Shown: positions 1 through 13,883, numbered from the stretch's first letter. The stretch is DNA of 64,000 nucleotides from Pyxicephalus adspersus (GCF_032062135.1 NC_092859.1:105763438-105827437); one strand, 5' to 3'. Numbers and translations: made by a program. Notes: a model not told the origin generated them from the letters alone.

Positions 1-835
1 AGGGGGCTTATTTTTCATTTTTTCCTAAAAAGGGGGGGCTGTCTTATTTGATGGCCCTGCCTTATCATCGGGGAAACACGGTATGCCGTGTTTTGCAATT
101 TTGCAATTATACAAGAGTTTTATAAATGCCAGAAAACACCCCCATTGAAATCGATGGACGCATTTTACCCACATTTACCTGCTCAAGCCACACATTTTAA
201 TTTTTACAACATAGCAAGGAGGGTTATTTATAATGTTCAAAACGTACCCCAAGGAAACCTGGTGTAGCCATTGGAATGCATGCAAATTTCAAACATGGTC
301 TTTTAAAGCCTAAGTTTAAATGCTGGGGAAACAGTCGGTGTAGACCCAGCCTTATAGTGGCAGCTTTGTTGAAAAAAGGTTTAGTGCCTATGTAGTTATT
401 GTTATAAGCAGAAAGCTATTCCTTAAAATGGTATCTTAGGATTTGTGAAAAGAAGGTTAGTACTCATAGTGTGATCATAGCTGTCCTAAAAAGGGTAATT
501 TACTTGCAAGTACTCCCCAAGGGATTTTTGTCAGGGACTAAATCTGGCTGCTTATAAGTACTGAGCTGGATAGGAAACACTAGCCATTATTCTCTATACC
601 CAGATGCATCTCTGCACCTTCTGCCGAGTGCATGAACCTTATACTTATGTAACTGGATAGTAAAAACCACACTGGCCCTGAACAGTTTTTATACTCATAT
701 AAAGATTTATTAAAATTGTTACTGAATTGACTGGTATGACAGGTACTGTAATTTTTTCATCCTGATACACTGTTTTTCTTTAATTTTAATAATTTCTTAA
801 ATCAACTTTCATAACAGCCAATACTGTTCACTTAC
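1..835 (-). other. CACNA2D1: 5' part of CACNA2D1 intron 2
   Basis: This is the sequence downstream of the exon 2 donor in the gene's orientation, unique-looking and AT-rich. No exon or recognisable repeat is visible. The next exon lies outside the window. Confidence 0.8.
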
Positions 836-917
836 CTCTGAAAGCTGATCCACACCACTTGCTGTTCTTGCCAGTGTTACAAGATCATTTTGCATCTTTT
901 CAACCCATTGTTTAATC
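836..917 (-). CDS. CACNA2D1: CACNA2D1 coding exon 2
   Basis: This 82-nt internal exon on the minus strand gives one base, which completes an ACG threonine codon with exon 1, and then 27 codons. The peptide starts [20 protein letters not shown] and continues GVDQLSE. Mammalian alpha-2/delta-1 has [20 protein letters not shown] followed by GVNQLVD, so the match is close and gap-free. This is the N-terminal part of the alpha-2 chain, upstream of the VWA N-terminal and VWA (MIDAS) domains, which are encoded by later exons outside the window. The acceptor is a pyrimidine-rich TTTTTCTTTCCATAG and the donor is GAG followed by GTAAG. The exon ends in phase 0. No stop or frameshift is visible. The pairing with the exon at 63785-63879 across a 62.9 kb intron fits the very long introns known for this gene in other vertebrates. 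Confidence 0.93.
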
Positions 918-945
918 CTATGGAAAGAAAAACATTAAACTAAAT
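918..945 (-). other. CACNA2D1: Polypyrimidine tract and acceptor before exon 2
   Basis: Read on the minus strand, a T/C-rich stretch ends in CCATAG directly before the exon. Candidate branch adenosines (GTTTAAT or GTCATTTA) lie about 20-30 nt upstream. This is a normal U2-type 3' splice site. Confidence 0.8.
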
Positions 946-2401
946 GACGTACAACTAAAAGATTGCAGACATTTATACATTTATGTGGTTGTACAAATGT
1001 AATTACTATGGATGAGGGTCAGGTTTGTTGCTAGATTGGTTGCACTGTGATACTGTTGAATACTGTTGAAGCTAAAAACAACAAGCTAAAATGCAGTGCA
1101 TTGTTTTTGTCACAAGAGCAAATAATTTGAAGGAATGGATGACCCAGCTCCAAAGTCATAGTGTGTTGTTAGGGAATGATGGCAATATTCTGTAGGGAGT
1201 ATTAGTTTATTTTTATTTTGGTACAAGTTTGGCACTGGTAAAAGTCCCTCATGGCAGTACCATACACCCCAAGTCTTTATTTCCATTATTGTTTGCTAAT
1301 TAGCCCTGCAAATGGCCAAAATGAAATAACAAGATTTGCCCCCATAGATTTTAAATGCATCTGAACCAAGGCAGAAGTGTTCATCCCTAGCAATTACCAA
1401 TATTAGTTAAAATAATGATAATAATGTAGAAGGACTGTACATTATGTATATTTTGTTGTTCCTACTGGAAATGTGGCCTAATCAGTACACACATTTACTT
1501 CTAACACCAAGTCATGTGTATTTTTTTTCCTATTTTTTTATTTTACTTCTCAGTTTCAGCAAATCATATTACACCTAGCAAGTGGTTTTACGGGTAATCT
1601 GCTGTGCTGACATTTTGACAGCCTCTGGAGAGGGCAAGAGTCTCCAGCACCAAATGTGACCCCCTTTTCCTATTGTCTAAAAAGTCCTTTAGTTGTTCTC
1701 AGGATTGTATTAAAAAACATTAGATATACAGCTTCTCTAGTCTAACTTGTTACAGGCCCTTATCAAATAACAAATGTTTGCCTTGGAAGGCATTAGCTTT
1801 AAGCACCCACCCATGAGCATTTAGATCCTGCTATATGTTAACATTTTTTAAAGCGGCTAATATTTGGGTATCTAAAACAACTTATTCAACCACTGTCAAT
1901 TTTGTTTTAAAAAGGTTAATTTAATGCACATGAATGTTTTAAATTAAAAATGAGCTATAGGGATTCTTTTTAAAAACTGTACCAGCAAGCTAAACTACAA
2001 AATAATTGCACCGCCCTTAACCAGACAAGCTATTTTTGGCATTGATAATTAGTTAAGTAAACTATTTTACAGAAAGGAACAAGGGGTTCTGATGTCAATT
2101 CTAGCACCTGATGGTTTGATACGTTCACAGATCCAAAATATGTATGGTCTTGTAGGGGAGGTTTCTTTTTAGAGTCAGAAATTATTGGGGAGGTAAAGTT
2201 CAAATTGAATCTACACTTTACCAATGCAGCTTTAGGGGTTACAGATAACCAGATGTAGGCTCAGCGTCAGGGGGAATAGGAGGTGACACTTAACATTATG
2301 AAAGCTAACTGCTCTGAAAGCTGACACACTAGAAGCATATCTTTCATTGTTCAAATACCCCCCAATATTCCTAATTGAATTTCATTAAGCTTACATAATG
2401 A
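946..2401. other. Intronic stretch, nothing distinctive
   Basis: AT-rich intronic sequence. The only notable detail is a small tandem duplication of ATACTGTTGA near 1050. No gene, transposon terminus or structured RNA is supported. Confidence 0.6.
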
Positions 2402-2621
2402 GCCTGATTTATTAAAGCTCTCCAAGTCTGGAGAGGATACACGTTCATCAGTGAAGCTGGGTGATCCAGCAAACCTGGAATGGATCTGGTCTAGGATTCA
2501 AAACATTTGCTAGCAAATAGAAAATGACTTTGCAGAAATCCATTCCAGGATTGCAGGATCACTCAACTTTACTGATGAAAGTGTATCCTGTTCAGCCCTA
2601 AAGAGATTTATTAAATCAGTC
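2402..2621. mobile_element. Foldback (long inverted repeat) MITE
   Basis: The two ends are long imperfect inverted repeats of about 85 bases. The left arm runs from CCTGATTTATTAAAG to CTGGAATGGATC. The right arm, reverse-complemented, runs from ACTGATTTAATAAATC to CTGGAATGGATT. Blocks such as TTCATCAGT and GTGATCC keep their order in both arms, separated by a central spacer of about 45-50 bases. I recall similar foldback repeats as common in ranoid frog genomes. There is no coding capacity. The superfamily is not assigned because no clear target-site duplication is visible. Confidence 0.8.
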
Positions 2622-5151
2622 CCAATCTCTCCACACTCCACCCAAGAGAGTTTGAGAAGCTCAGAGAATTGGGGTGCTGCAGAAGAACAAATAGTCGATT
2701 TAATGTGTGCGGTTGAACCCTAAAACCCCTTCTCTTACACCTTGTTCTAACTTTGCCCGCCTTTTGTCTTGGCCTGTATAGGTAACCCTAAACACAGTAA
2801 CGTGCACATAAGTACTCCATACATGTACAACAAGACACGAAATGCTAAACACTAACACCAATCAAATGTGCTGTTACAATACAAGTCAAGGGAAAGTTCA
2901 CAGACAATTTTCATGTTTCAGAAATATACAAGTATTCAACGCCAGCATTAAACAACACAGCAGAATGATTAAAATGTCACCACTTAAACTAAAGCAAATT
3001 GTGGATATGGCTGGTCCTTTAAATTAATCTTTTTATCTTCGACTCTACTTTTTTCATGCAAGGAATTTGCTGAATAAGATATCCAAGCACTAGAAACTGG
3101 GAGCTCGATGAATCATCTAATCTGCCAGATTGCTATTAGAGGAATTTCAACACATTTAGATAAAATTACTCATTTTGGTGACCAGAGCTGGGTGTTTATG
3201 CAGAGGTGAATAAAATGATGAGGAGACTGGGTGCCAGCCAATGTTCCAGAATGTCCATTTCAGGTTACTTAAAAAAAGCCACTTTACTGGAACATCAATA
3301 TAAAATATACAATGCAAAATAATATTTATGCCTGGCAAATGAATCATTCATTCAGTGGGAGAAATGTGTAAATTATTATGTAAAAATTAAAAAAAGCCAT
3401 CATATTGACAATCTCTGAACATGGCATTTTACTAAAGTATGTTAGTTAATTGTTTGAGTCCCTGTTACTTGGACCCTATTGGATAACATATTACTGGGTA
3501 CAGGATATGGTATACATATATGACTGGGTAATATGTTAGCACAAAGTAGATTTGTGAGTGGCCTTGCATCAGATGCAAAACCCCGTAACAATTTTAAAGT
3601 GGAACGTCCAGGACAAGCAGAACTCACTCCAGTAATGGGCTGTAACTTCTTATTCAATAGACAGAAGCAAATACATCACAGTTTCTACTCATGGTATGAG
3701 ACGTTGTGGTACTGTAACCAATCAGCTAAATGATTGCATGTTTTCCTCAAATAACTGCAAAGTGTTCCAAAGACTGATTGCATACCATTTTAGTAAAACG
3801 ATTGTGGGATCAAAATTACCCAAATAACTCCAGAAAAGGTAAAGAGTCTATTGCAGGTGATACCGTAAATCTGATTTCATGCTCTGTGCAGGTTTCTGAA
3901 CTTTCACAAAAGCAGAGTTATACCTTGGTTTCAAGAAAACATCATATAGACATCCTAGCTGGTCGCAGTTTGAAATGGAAAGGTATCTTTTAATAATATT
4001 AACTGGTCTTGTATAGCGGATTAGATGTATTTTACTAGCAAAAGCGGAGTTTTCTTTCAAAACCATATATCATTTGTAATATCTCCTTCATAATTAGAAG
4101 CAGATTTAGTACATGTCCTGCTAGCTTTCAAGCTGGGCAATAAATGTTCACATGGCTTTTCTTTTTTTCGATTGATTAGGCAGCTGATAACTGATAACTT
4201 TAATTTAGATAGTTTCACTGTCACACAAATGCGATCTGGAATATTACTAAAAGTAATGTTTTTCATAACCTGCAAAGCTTTATGACTAATAAGTAGAACT
4301 GTAGGAAGCACAAATGTAATGAGCAAAATAACAGCTCTATAAAAATTGCTTGTGGCATTTAATCGTAAACGAATGCTGTGATTTTATATTTTGCTTATCA
4401 TTTATGACCTTCATCTTCTCTAATGTAACACTAAAACAGCTAATTTGATAACAAAATTTTCTGATGCAATAAAACATCTGTTCTTTGTGCTATGCTCACA
4501 TGATACCATGAAGCTTAATTTCATGGTCACAAAAACAAAATAAACCAAACAACATGAATGCTACTAATAAGTTACAACCTGCTGAGCCAGGAAAAAAAAA
4601 CTTCTCCAGGAAAAATACCCGTCATTGAAAATCACAAATTAGCTTATCAAAACATTTGGCTACTGCGTTTTAGAGTAGAATGTATGCTTGCCACAGTGTT
4701 GTCAAGTGTCTGGCAACCATACAAAGTCTATGACTTATTTCCTTTTCTGGTTAACGAAAAACCTCTTACGATAGTCGATGATCTCAAAGTTGCCTGGAAA
4801 CCATGTTGGTCATATGATTTAAATGCTTTACAGCCTAATTCATTGTTTATCAAAATCAAGGATACAGGGTGGTAAAAATAAAATAGCAGCTCTGATCACA
4901 ATATTAACTTATGCTATGGTGTATATCCAGCATTATCCCTCTTTAAGGTTATATATGGCCCCATATCATCCAACCCACTTCCTGGTAACCCAGACTGTCA
5001 TAGACATGAGTACATTAGCACATTGGGCTGGGCACACAAAGTACTCCAGGTCTAGGAGTAAAGAATTTTGACGATCAGCCCCTTCATGGGCCCCAGACAT
5101 AGGTAGAAAAAAAAAACTCAAGACAACAGTGTCAGAAAGTAAAGTATACTG
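2622..5151. other. Intronic stretch between repeats
   Basis: AT-rich sequence with several chance open frames of 60-105 codons on both strands. None has a start context, domain or codon pattern that suggests a gene. No transposon ends are clear. Confidence 0.5.
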
Positions 5152-5436
5152 CAGGGGTGTCCAACTCAGACCCGCGGGCCAAATCTGGCCTGCACTGTAA
5201 TAATATTTGGCTGGCGAGAAAATACCAAATGTCTACTAGAGCTGGCCTGCTGGTAAGCAATACTACAAATCCCAGAATGCGTTGCTGGCGTGTCAATCAG
5301 GACCAGCAAGCGACAACACCTTCTCTGTTGACATGAATTAGCGACTTTCCTCAATTGTAGATATTTTTTTAAAAAATATCAAGGTTGTCCAAATTTTTCA
5401 TTTTGGCCCACTGTGTATTTGAGTTTGACAACCCTG
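5152..5436. mobile_element. Non-autonomous hAT-type DNA transposon
   Basis: The element begins CAGGGGTGTCCAACTC and ends GAGTTTGACAACCCTG, the terminal inverted repeats typical of hAT (Charlie/Tip100-like) elements. It is flanked by an 8-bp target duplication with one mismatch: GTATACTG on the left (5144-5151) and GTATAATG on the right (5437-5444). Eight bases is the expected hAT footprint. The left subterminal region (CGGGCCAAATCTGGCC) has a counterpart in TTTGGCCCA near the right end. At 285 bp with no transposase, it needed mobilising in trans. Substitutions in the ends suggest it is old. Confidence 0.85.
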
Positions 5437-5444
5437 GTATAATG

Positions 5445-8400
5445 GATTTTTTAAAATGGTATGGGAAAAGCATCAGGAGGGAGAAGTAAGAGGTTGGAGG
5501 GTGGGGGGGAAAGGTGGAGTTAGGCATACAGTTAAATTCAGGTCCACATTTTGGTTTTCCAGTTTTGTGCAGTGGGAAAGAGGTAGACATTAAGCCATCA
5601 GACCAGGAGTTTGTGGTGCGTTTACTGCTTCTTCATGCCAGAGAACTGCTGCCTCTGGTGAGACACTACATATAGCTTCTTCTGGAGGAGAATGAATGAG
5701 GGCAGCGGCTGTGGGAGCAACTCAGGATCGCCCAATCGCAAAGCAGGTCTGAACCTGACTTTAAAGGGAAAAAGACAGCAGTAGGAACAAGACAATGTTT
5801 CCCCATTTTCCAAACTATTTTCACAACTAGACATTTATAGCTGTTTTTAACTTGTATTCACTTTTAGTCACTAATCTGGAACAAGCATGCAGTATATATA
5901 TAAAATGAAAACACTAAATATGAAGACTTCCTCAGAAGAAGTGACTAAGTAAGGATCACATTTTGAGGATCTGCAGGCCAGCTTTGGCAGCCTTCCTATT
6001 CTTTCAGTATAGGTTTCCTTTAGGTCTGAAAGGCAGCTTTACAAAAACTATCTTTAGAAGAAATCTCTGATTTTTGCTTATTTCTTTGCCTCAAAGAGGA
6101 GGTGGTGAAACAGATATTGACAGACAGAAATGTTTTTATGTAGGAGAAACTCATTTCTGAAAGCAATTATTTTTCATACATTAGCCAACTGAATATATGT
6201 GAATTTACAGTCATGAAATGACACTGTATAAAATAGCTATGCTTCCCTATATATAAATTTAGGACAATACTATTGAAATATCAGACAATGCATATCTTTG
6301 AAACCATAAGCCAAGAACGTAAGTGTGACTAGAGCACTGATGTCACTTTGCTGTCTTCCTCTACCTCCTCTAGATTCCCTCAGGGGACCTGTCATTGCTA
6401 ACCTACAAAAAGCCAAGAGAACTCCATGTTTTGGCATTACTTAGATGTGCTCGACATTCTGATAAACATGATCTAGAGGAAACTTTATGTTATTGAACCC
6501 ACATTGAATAAATTATGTATAGCTATGAGAAAGAAACCAGCTCAACTTGGGAATTAATCAATAATATACAATATATGCCACGAACACTTAAATTCAATTT
6601 AGTTTCCCCACTCTACTTTCAACATCTGTGCTGAACAAATCACAAAGAAATAGTTCTGTCTGGTGTTATTTTTGTCAGCTGCACAGCCATATGTGCAAAA
6701 ACTAAAATACATTTTCTAGCAACTTTAAAACATGAGTATGTGTATCTTAAAGTATATTCCTAAAAGTGGCAATGGCAAGCCCTCAAACCATCCACAAAAG
6801 TCCCTCGTTGGCTCAGCCTTCCTTCTCTGTTCAGCACTCACCGAAGTGTCCAGCGCCACCACCTTCTTTCTCCCTTTTTCTGGGTACTTCACCCAATCTC
6901 ACACAGCGCTCAAGATCTCAAGATCAGGTGAAGTGTCTTGCTGAAAATGTAGGCAGCTCACAGACTCTTGGGATACATGATTTATATATCCCTTGAGTAT
7001 AGTGGTTTTCCATTCTATTTTTACTGCCGCGGTGGTAAACATGGAAGGGGAGGGGGAGCTCCCCCAAAAAATGTTAAATTAAAAAATAATGTTTTATTAT
7101 AATATTAAAAATGTGGTGATGGGTCTGCTTTAATTTCAAATGCACCTTAAATCTGGAGTGACCCTTTTGTCCTTATAAGGACAACTCCTAATAAGTGGTA
7201 GACCAGGATCTTCTTGTTCATTTGGCCCTCTACAGTGCTGTAACATAGGGCCCAAACCAGCTTGTTCAATAAGGTTGAAAAACAAGTATATTGTGCACAC
7301 TCTACATCACAATTCATGTTTCAATGTCTTTGTTTTGGTAATGATGGACAGAATGGATGCTAACCTCACACATCACATGACCAGCAAACCCAGGATCTCT
7401 GCTAGAATAAAGATGTGTAAACAGCTGGCATACTCTGAATGCTAACTTCACTCTGATGTCTGGATTTCACGCAGCCAAGATCATTATGCCAAAAACATGG
7501 CACAGAATTTTTTTTTATTTTTCTTTGTACATAATTAGCTCACACATTTAAATAGATGCCATACATTATACTGCAACATTATAGATACATATTTTGAGTT
7601 TTTCCTCTTGAATCACACAAACAAATATGCATTTGTATCCTAGGGTGCACGTATATGACTAGTGGACATCCAAAGGCAACCTGCACTTTCTCTTTACTAA
7701 CATGAAAAAATAAGCTTTTAACATTTTTGAAACATTGTTTAAATTGTCAATGTCAAGTATAATGTATACCGTTAATGATATCTAATAATGGACATAATAT
7801 TTAAAGTCTGCTGCACATTGTGAGATCATAATTCACCCCTGAACTTCAATGTTTGTGGGCATCGGAATACACAAAAACCAAAAACATTATGCTGGGTATA
7901 TGTTGCTTTTTTAGGCACTCTTCTGCTCATCTGCTTTTCTAGTCTCATAATTTGATTCCAAATGCTCCATTACTAGAGATCACTCATCAATGTTTTTTTA
8001 CATGACTTTATACACACCAAGTAAAAAGATCTGTTGAAATATCTTTTTATAAACCATGTTTAACAAAAAGCATTCAGCTTATGTTTTTCAAATGAATGTA
8101 CATAAATGAAAATAAACCAAACCAAATATAAACCAAGGGATCTACTTTTACCTAAAAAATACTATGTTGACTCAAATATAAACCTGGGGTAAAAGATTAA
8201 GCTGTTACTGCTAATAATCAGAAATCAGTTAGAAAATGTATATAAAATTAACGTGCACACATACATCTATTGTATCCTTAGACAAATTTTTTGATACATC
8301 TCTCCATTATGATGGCCATACATGCATTTGTCCAACATAACAAAAAAAAAAAAGAGAATGCCATTCCAAATATAATTACACTAATTGATAATTTGATCAA

Positions 8401-11400
8401 GGAATGATCATTATAGTCTAGAATTAAAGGTTGATGTTACTTTTGCCTATACATTCCGCAAAAATGAACAGTAGGTAACTCAAACATATCTGTAAAAAGC
8501 TTTTTTTTTTTTATTCATATTAGCAGTCATGTGACTACTTGATCTCTTTTTCTCCACTTTGCTCAGTAGACTCTGGTACAGACAGCAAATACTCCCTATG
8601 TGACTGGGAGTGGGCTGGGAAGCATGGCTGCCTTTATAATCACAAGCAGACAACTAAAGAACATAGTATGGTATACACAGATGCCCCAACCGCTCATACA
8701 GGGGAAGTGCTGAATGGCCCAAAAACTACAAACCAGGGAGTAACTTAGGTTTCTTGTTGTCGGAAAAATCAAGAAAGATAAAGCTGCTGGCAGGAAAACC
8801 AAGTAAAGCTCAATGTGTTAAAACATTACATTTATTTTTTTATGTGGTTTACTTACACTTTAAGGTAAGTAGTGTAGTAATAGCCTAGGATAGGCGACAC
8901 TGAGTTATGCTTTACATGCTCTACTTTCCCATCAAGTGCAAAAACTGCTGCAAGAAATGCCATAAATCTGTTGCAGATGTTTCCAGAACTGTTATAGTGG
9001 ACTGATCACGATTCAGATGCCAAGGACACAATCACACACAAAAACCATTGCAAAGCCTTTGCGAAATGAGAGATTGGCTTGTGCTACATATCCCTGATTG
9101 GAAACTTGCTTGATAAATCTGTGTTTCAGTATGATTTGATCACTTTGTGAAAGCAGTAAAAGAGTTTAAAGAGAATTATTGGGCTGCAGACACAGTACAT
9201 CCTCCAGAAAGTGATGCGTTTTAATCACAAGCAAAGCTCTCCAATGTGAATCACATCTTTTTAAATATCTTGCACCGAAAAATCAATTTTATTGCCAAAT
9301 GACCTCTCTGCTCTCTTGGCAGATTTGATTCCCAGTCACGAAATTGCCTAGGCGCACTACAACCTCAGCCATATAGATATAGAAGAAAGGAAGAGCCCTT
9401 TACAGGTAACTACTGCAGAGAATGCAATGCTACATGTTTTAACACTTTATCAAGGCAAGAGCTATTCTTGACAATCAACTGTGTCAAAAATGACCGGTAA
9501 ATGCTCAACAATCAGCACACTTCATTGTAGCTTTACACTGCAACATCTAAAACTCTTTTTGTCTATTATATTTCAATATATTCCCTCAACATCTAGGATC
9601 CCTGCTTATAAGGTTGCATGTCATGCAGAATGATGTAAAAACTGAACAATACAAAATATTTATAATAAGCCAGTCCAAGATATATTGCACCTCTGAGAAC
9701 AACAGGATTAGGGTATGTTTATACCAAGGGGCAATGGAAAGTGCTATTTTTGACCTGTCCCATTGACAATTGTATATTTAGGCCATGTGTTTCTGGGATA
9801 GTGGTGAAGTCACACCAGGACACTAGCATTTTCAGAATTTTATCCCCTGCAGGTTTGCTATCCTTATACCTATTCACAATGACAAAATGTTGTCTATTGT
9901 GCTATTAATTGCAGCGAATGTTGTAAAAAACTGTATATATTGTCCAAGTTCAGTAAGTCATACATCCATACAACAGGCAGGGAGTTAGCATCAGTTTTAA
10001 TCTGACAGATTGAACATTTGTGAGCAGGTAGGGTGTGTATTGCAGAAGTAACATGCTATGTCTCTTCTACTAAGAAACAAACTTACCTGCCTTTTTGCAA
10101 TCTTCTGCACAACTAATTGTACATTTTCTGCATATCTTGGGGCTGAAATAAATGCATTTCCATGAGCAGACAAAAGAATTAACACTCAAGATGGCCAAGG
10201 ATTCTAAATCGAGAAATGTAGCTGGTGCCACCAAGGGAGCCAGGTAAGATGTGTTCAGTTCCGCTTTAAAAATGGAAGTCAGCATTGTGTTATTATAGGA
10301 GAGACTTGTAGTGGGTGCAAAAAACATACCCTATCATTCTGCAAGAGTAAGCTCAGTTTCTATATATTTACTACTATGACCCTGCAGTTTTGTGTTTTGT
10401 AAAAGATAAAGAAAAGAAGAGACAAAAACAACAAATTACCCATATACTTAGGGCATGTTCAGATTACTGCAGCATTTACCATCTTCGGGTGCCTCCTGTC
10501 AAACACCAGGCACTCATTACACAGGCTTTAAATGCTAGGTTTTTTTTACCATTTGCAAGAGGCTGCAGAAGCCTAGCAGAGTGGTTTCCAATAGCGTTTA
10601 CAAAGTCGCAACAATTCAAGTAGAGGAACAGGAGGCTGTATGCAGCATCCAAAAAAAAGACATTCTTACCGCTTGTCAAACCAAACAAAGAATAATTAAA
10701 AAACCTATTCGGACCAATGTTAACTAGTTTTTGCAAGAGATTTTGAGCAAATCCAGCAGCAAAAACCACTAGCATGAACATGCTTTTACAATGCTTACTT
10801 AGTTTGCAAATGCCTGCTTTCCGATTTAAAAGAAGGTGCCAATAAATAACAAGAAAAACAAAAACCTGTAAATGTTATTTATGGGTAAAAACTAAAAAAA
10901 AGTCACTTGTTTAACCGGCTGCAACTGAGACTCTGACAGCAGGCTTGCTACAATTACATGGCACAAGGCCAGCTACTGGAAGTGACACAGAGAGGTTGAA
11001 AAAGGTAGCAGCGGCTAGGAAATGAGATAACTTGCTTTAGATCCTAGTAAATACAGATAAATGTTTTTTTTATGGAGTCTTACACACATTTAGGGACCCA
11101 GTAAAAAAAATACAACTCGGTCTATATGAGATTACTGACAGTGATCAGAATGAAGCATGGGTAGCGTTCTGCTATAGAACAGTAGACATTTAGCGGCACT
11201 GCTTCAGCACAGAGAGACAATACAGAACAATAAGCAGTAGGCCTGGGCAGATGGTACATTAATTAATAACCACACTGCTCTGAACTTTGGCAGAAGACAG
11301 ATGTTAATATGTTCGAGCTGAAAAAATACCGTGTTCACAAGCACTGTGACAACGCTGTCCTAGTGAGAATATAGACAGGAATACATCTTCAACACATATT

Positions 11401-12435
11401 ATTTCAGCATTACAAAAATGTGTGCCTATATGCCTTCTGCTGATTATTTCATTTATATAACAGACACTATCACTGATATCCCATTTAAAGGATTTTAAAA
11501 ATAAAGATAATTTTTGAAATTTTTTAATATCTAATTTTTTTTTTTAAGTAGACATTTGGTCGTATAATAAATCTTTTATCATTTGCTTCCAACACTACTA
11601 AAAAAAAGGGGGGGGGGGATTAAATTTTTTTTTCCTCTCGCCCGAAGATATTTTTTTCTTTACTTCTGTTTACAGCAAGCAAAGTTCTTTTTGAGTATTC
11701 ACATTATTGCCTACATGACAAATGACTCCCAATTGGCTGTGCAGTGGTGTAGAGTCCACTCAAGATCCAGAAGAGAGACTGCAGGCTATGAAAACACAAC
11801 ACAACTATTGTGGACCAGCCAGCAGGGATACATTTGTAGTGCTGGATTCACACACCCAGTACAGCTAGTTGATAGGAAATTTGGGTAAAAAAAACGTGAT
11901 GGATTAGAATATTTGATGGGCTTTGAGGTAAAGCATATGGCCAATTTTTTCAATTTATTTTTTGTTTTAAGGATGAATTTAAAAATTAAAGTTTTTTTAT
12001 TTCCCATAAAAAGTTATGGGAAATTCAAAATCTTAGTTCTGTAACTAAATAAATAATAGGGAAGGTGATATTTCGAATGGGGATATAATATGGAATTTTC
12101 CCTTGTTCGCATTAAGGTCATTCTCTCTTACTTCCTTTTGTGTCTTTGGAACAGGCAGTGTCCTAAACATTCCGTATTCTGTGCAAAATAACAACATAAA
12201 CATAAAACATTCAACATGAAGCTCTTAATTTTATTGCAAATTGTTGAAGACTCTTAAAATAAGCACACAGGAAGTTTATCCTCCTGTCTTCCTAAGTAAG
12301 TATCCTGGTCTGCCTTACTCATTGTAAAGCTACTTGATATTAATTCATGTCTATTTATTAATTTACATTACAGAAAACTTGCTAAAATAGAATGATTTAA
12401 CATTTTATTGTAGTCAAAGTTCTAAGACAGTCATC
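5445..12435. other. Intronic stretch, mostly unclassified
   Basis: Seven kilobases with no gene. About 6790-7000 is C-rich and may be a decayed repeat. About 10440-10600 carries AGGGCATGTTCAGATTACTG, which resembles a frog interspersed repeat I know only by eye. There is an 11-base G run at 11608-11618. About 9180-9420 looks like unique, more balanced sequence. Open frames of up to 101 codons in this stretch have no family signature. Confidence 0.4.
8124..8195. repeat. Fragment of an ATAAACC-type interspersed repeat
   Basis: AAATATAAACC occurs twice about 49 bases apart, the second time in GACTCAAATATAAACCTGG. This resembles the CGAATATAAACC repeat seen in several vertebrates. The copy is short and badly decayed, so family and orientation are not assigned. 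Confidence 0.35.
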
Positions 12436-12552
12436 TTCATCCTTGCACCATAAATCAGTAAGTCACCGAGAAAGCATGCCGTAAATTAAAACTTTAGGCT
12501 GGCATGCTTGTATTTAGGTTAGTAAGTCAATAAGTGGTGAAGCCAGGATGAA
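12436..12552. mobile_element. Short foldback element
   Basis: The left arm (12436-12480, TTCATCC to AGCATGCC) matches the reverse complement of the right arm (12501-12552, GGCATGCT to GGATGAA) with small gaps. The central spacer is about 20 bases. The shape is that of a small inverted-repeat MITE. No target duplication was recognised and there is no coding capacity. Confidence 0.6.
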
Positions 12553-13758
12553 AGCCCTGGAGCATGGTCTTTATTCAACAAGTTAGCAAACACAGCTTCT
12601 ATCCTTAGAATTTCTCTTTTAAGGTAAGCACTCATATTTTAATTCTCCAGACATGAATGAAACAATATCTGAATACTGAATTATGTTTAGCTTTTCCTGA
12701 TTCTCATAAATGTTTGAAGCCAAGCCTGTAGTTCCTGCATTTTAGAAATCAAATAAAAAACAAACAAACAATAAAAAATCTAAATCCTTGTAGGATTCAA
12801 ACACTGCAGGCTAATGTGACTGTCTGAAATACTATCCAAGGAATGAACATTCCATGAAAAGAACGACCCATTCCATGCTGATATTTATCTGTACTGGAGA
12901 AAGCCAACCAGTAGCCCTCCATCTGATATGAACTAGAGGTCCCAGAATACCCAGCCAGCCAAAGAATGCATGAGGTCAGTGAGGAAGCAAGAAGAGGTAT
13001 CAGTACTTGACATTCCATTCACTGCTCAGCATCTAGATTGTAGCTGGGAAAGGAAAAAGTATTGGATGTGGCGTGTCAGCAACATGAAAATCTAAGCAGC
13101 TTGGCTTCCAATATAACATAACCCTTACAATGACCTCCATGATTTCTGTCAGCGGATAAACAGCAGTCTGCACTTCAACACGGCTGTCAACTTAGGATGT
13201 CAGTAAGCTCCTCCATCAACCAAGTGTCGCTCTGAATGAAAGAACTATATACAGTAAACTATAAACTTATATACAAATATATTGCACTATGGCATATAGG
13301 CATGTTCTGATTTTACTTCTGTAAGCCTTTCCAGACTAACACTTGAATACAAAAAGGTGTAAAAGATTTAGTGCAAAAATTAAATCTAATAAATACAAAA
13401 AAGTTCAGCCCTTGAGATGCCATTTCTAAAATAGCGAATGTTTCACTCCTTACATGCATCAATAAGGGGTACATAACAGATACCAGGCATAGGAAGGAAA
13501 GAGAAATGCTGCTAAATGGTACCACCCATGTGCAAAACTGTAGACTGCAAAGCCTCACACATTTTTTATATGTCATGCTACACCCTGCAAAAACGTATCT
13601 GTAGGGCATGGAAATACCAGTTTATATATCTACACATTTTATTAAAAAGTCATCCTCAATCCATTAATATGTTGCCATCACTATGTTGCCATACTATTTT
13701 TCCCAAAGACCCTATTCACATGGCCATGAAATCAGGTATTTTCAACACTATGAAATGT

Positions 13759-13883
13759 ATTTATAAATCATTGAATCTGACCATTCAACATTCTCTGCTG
13801 GAAAATCTTCCAGGTCCAATGGCAGTGATTGATTCTCATCCAGGGAATGTTGTAGTGAATGCCTGATTCTCTGCTTTATAAAT
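13759..13883. mobile_element. Short foldback element ending in ATTTATAAA
   Basis: The ends form an imperfect inverted repeat. The left arm reads ATTTATAAATCATTGAATC and then ACATTC. The reverse-complemented right arm reads ATTTATAAAGCAGAGAATC and then ACATTC. The terminal motif resembles other anuran foldback repeats. It overlaps a 116-codon open frame that I regard as chance. Confidence 0.6.

Noticed and set aside
13516..13866. 116-codon open frame on the plus strand
   Set aside because: It overlaps a foldback repeat, has no domain or signal, and length is within chance for 64 kb of AT-rich sequence on six frames.
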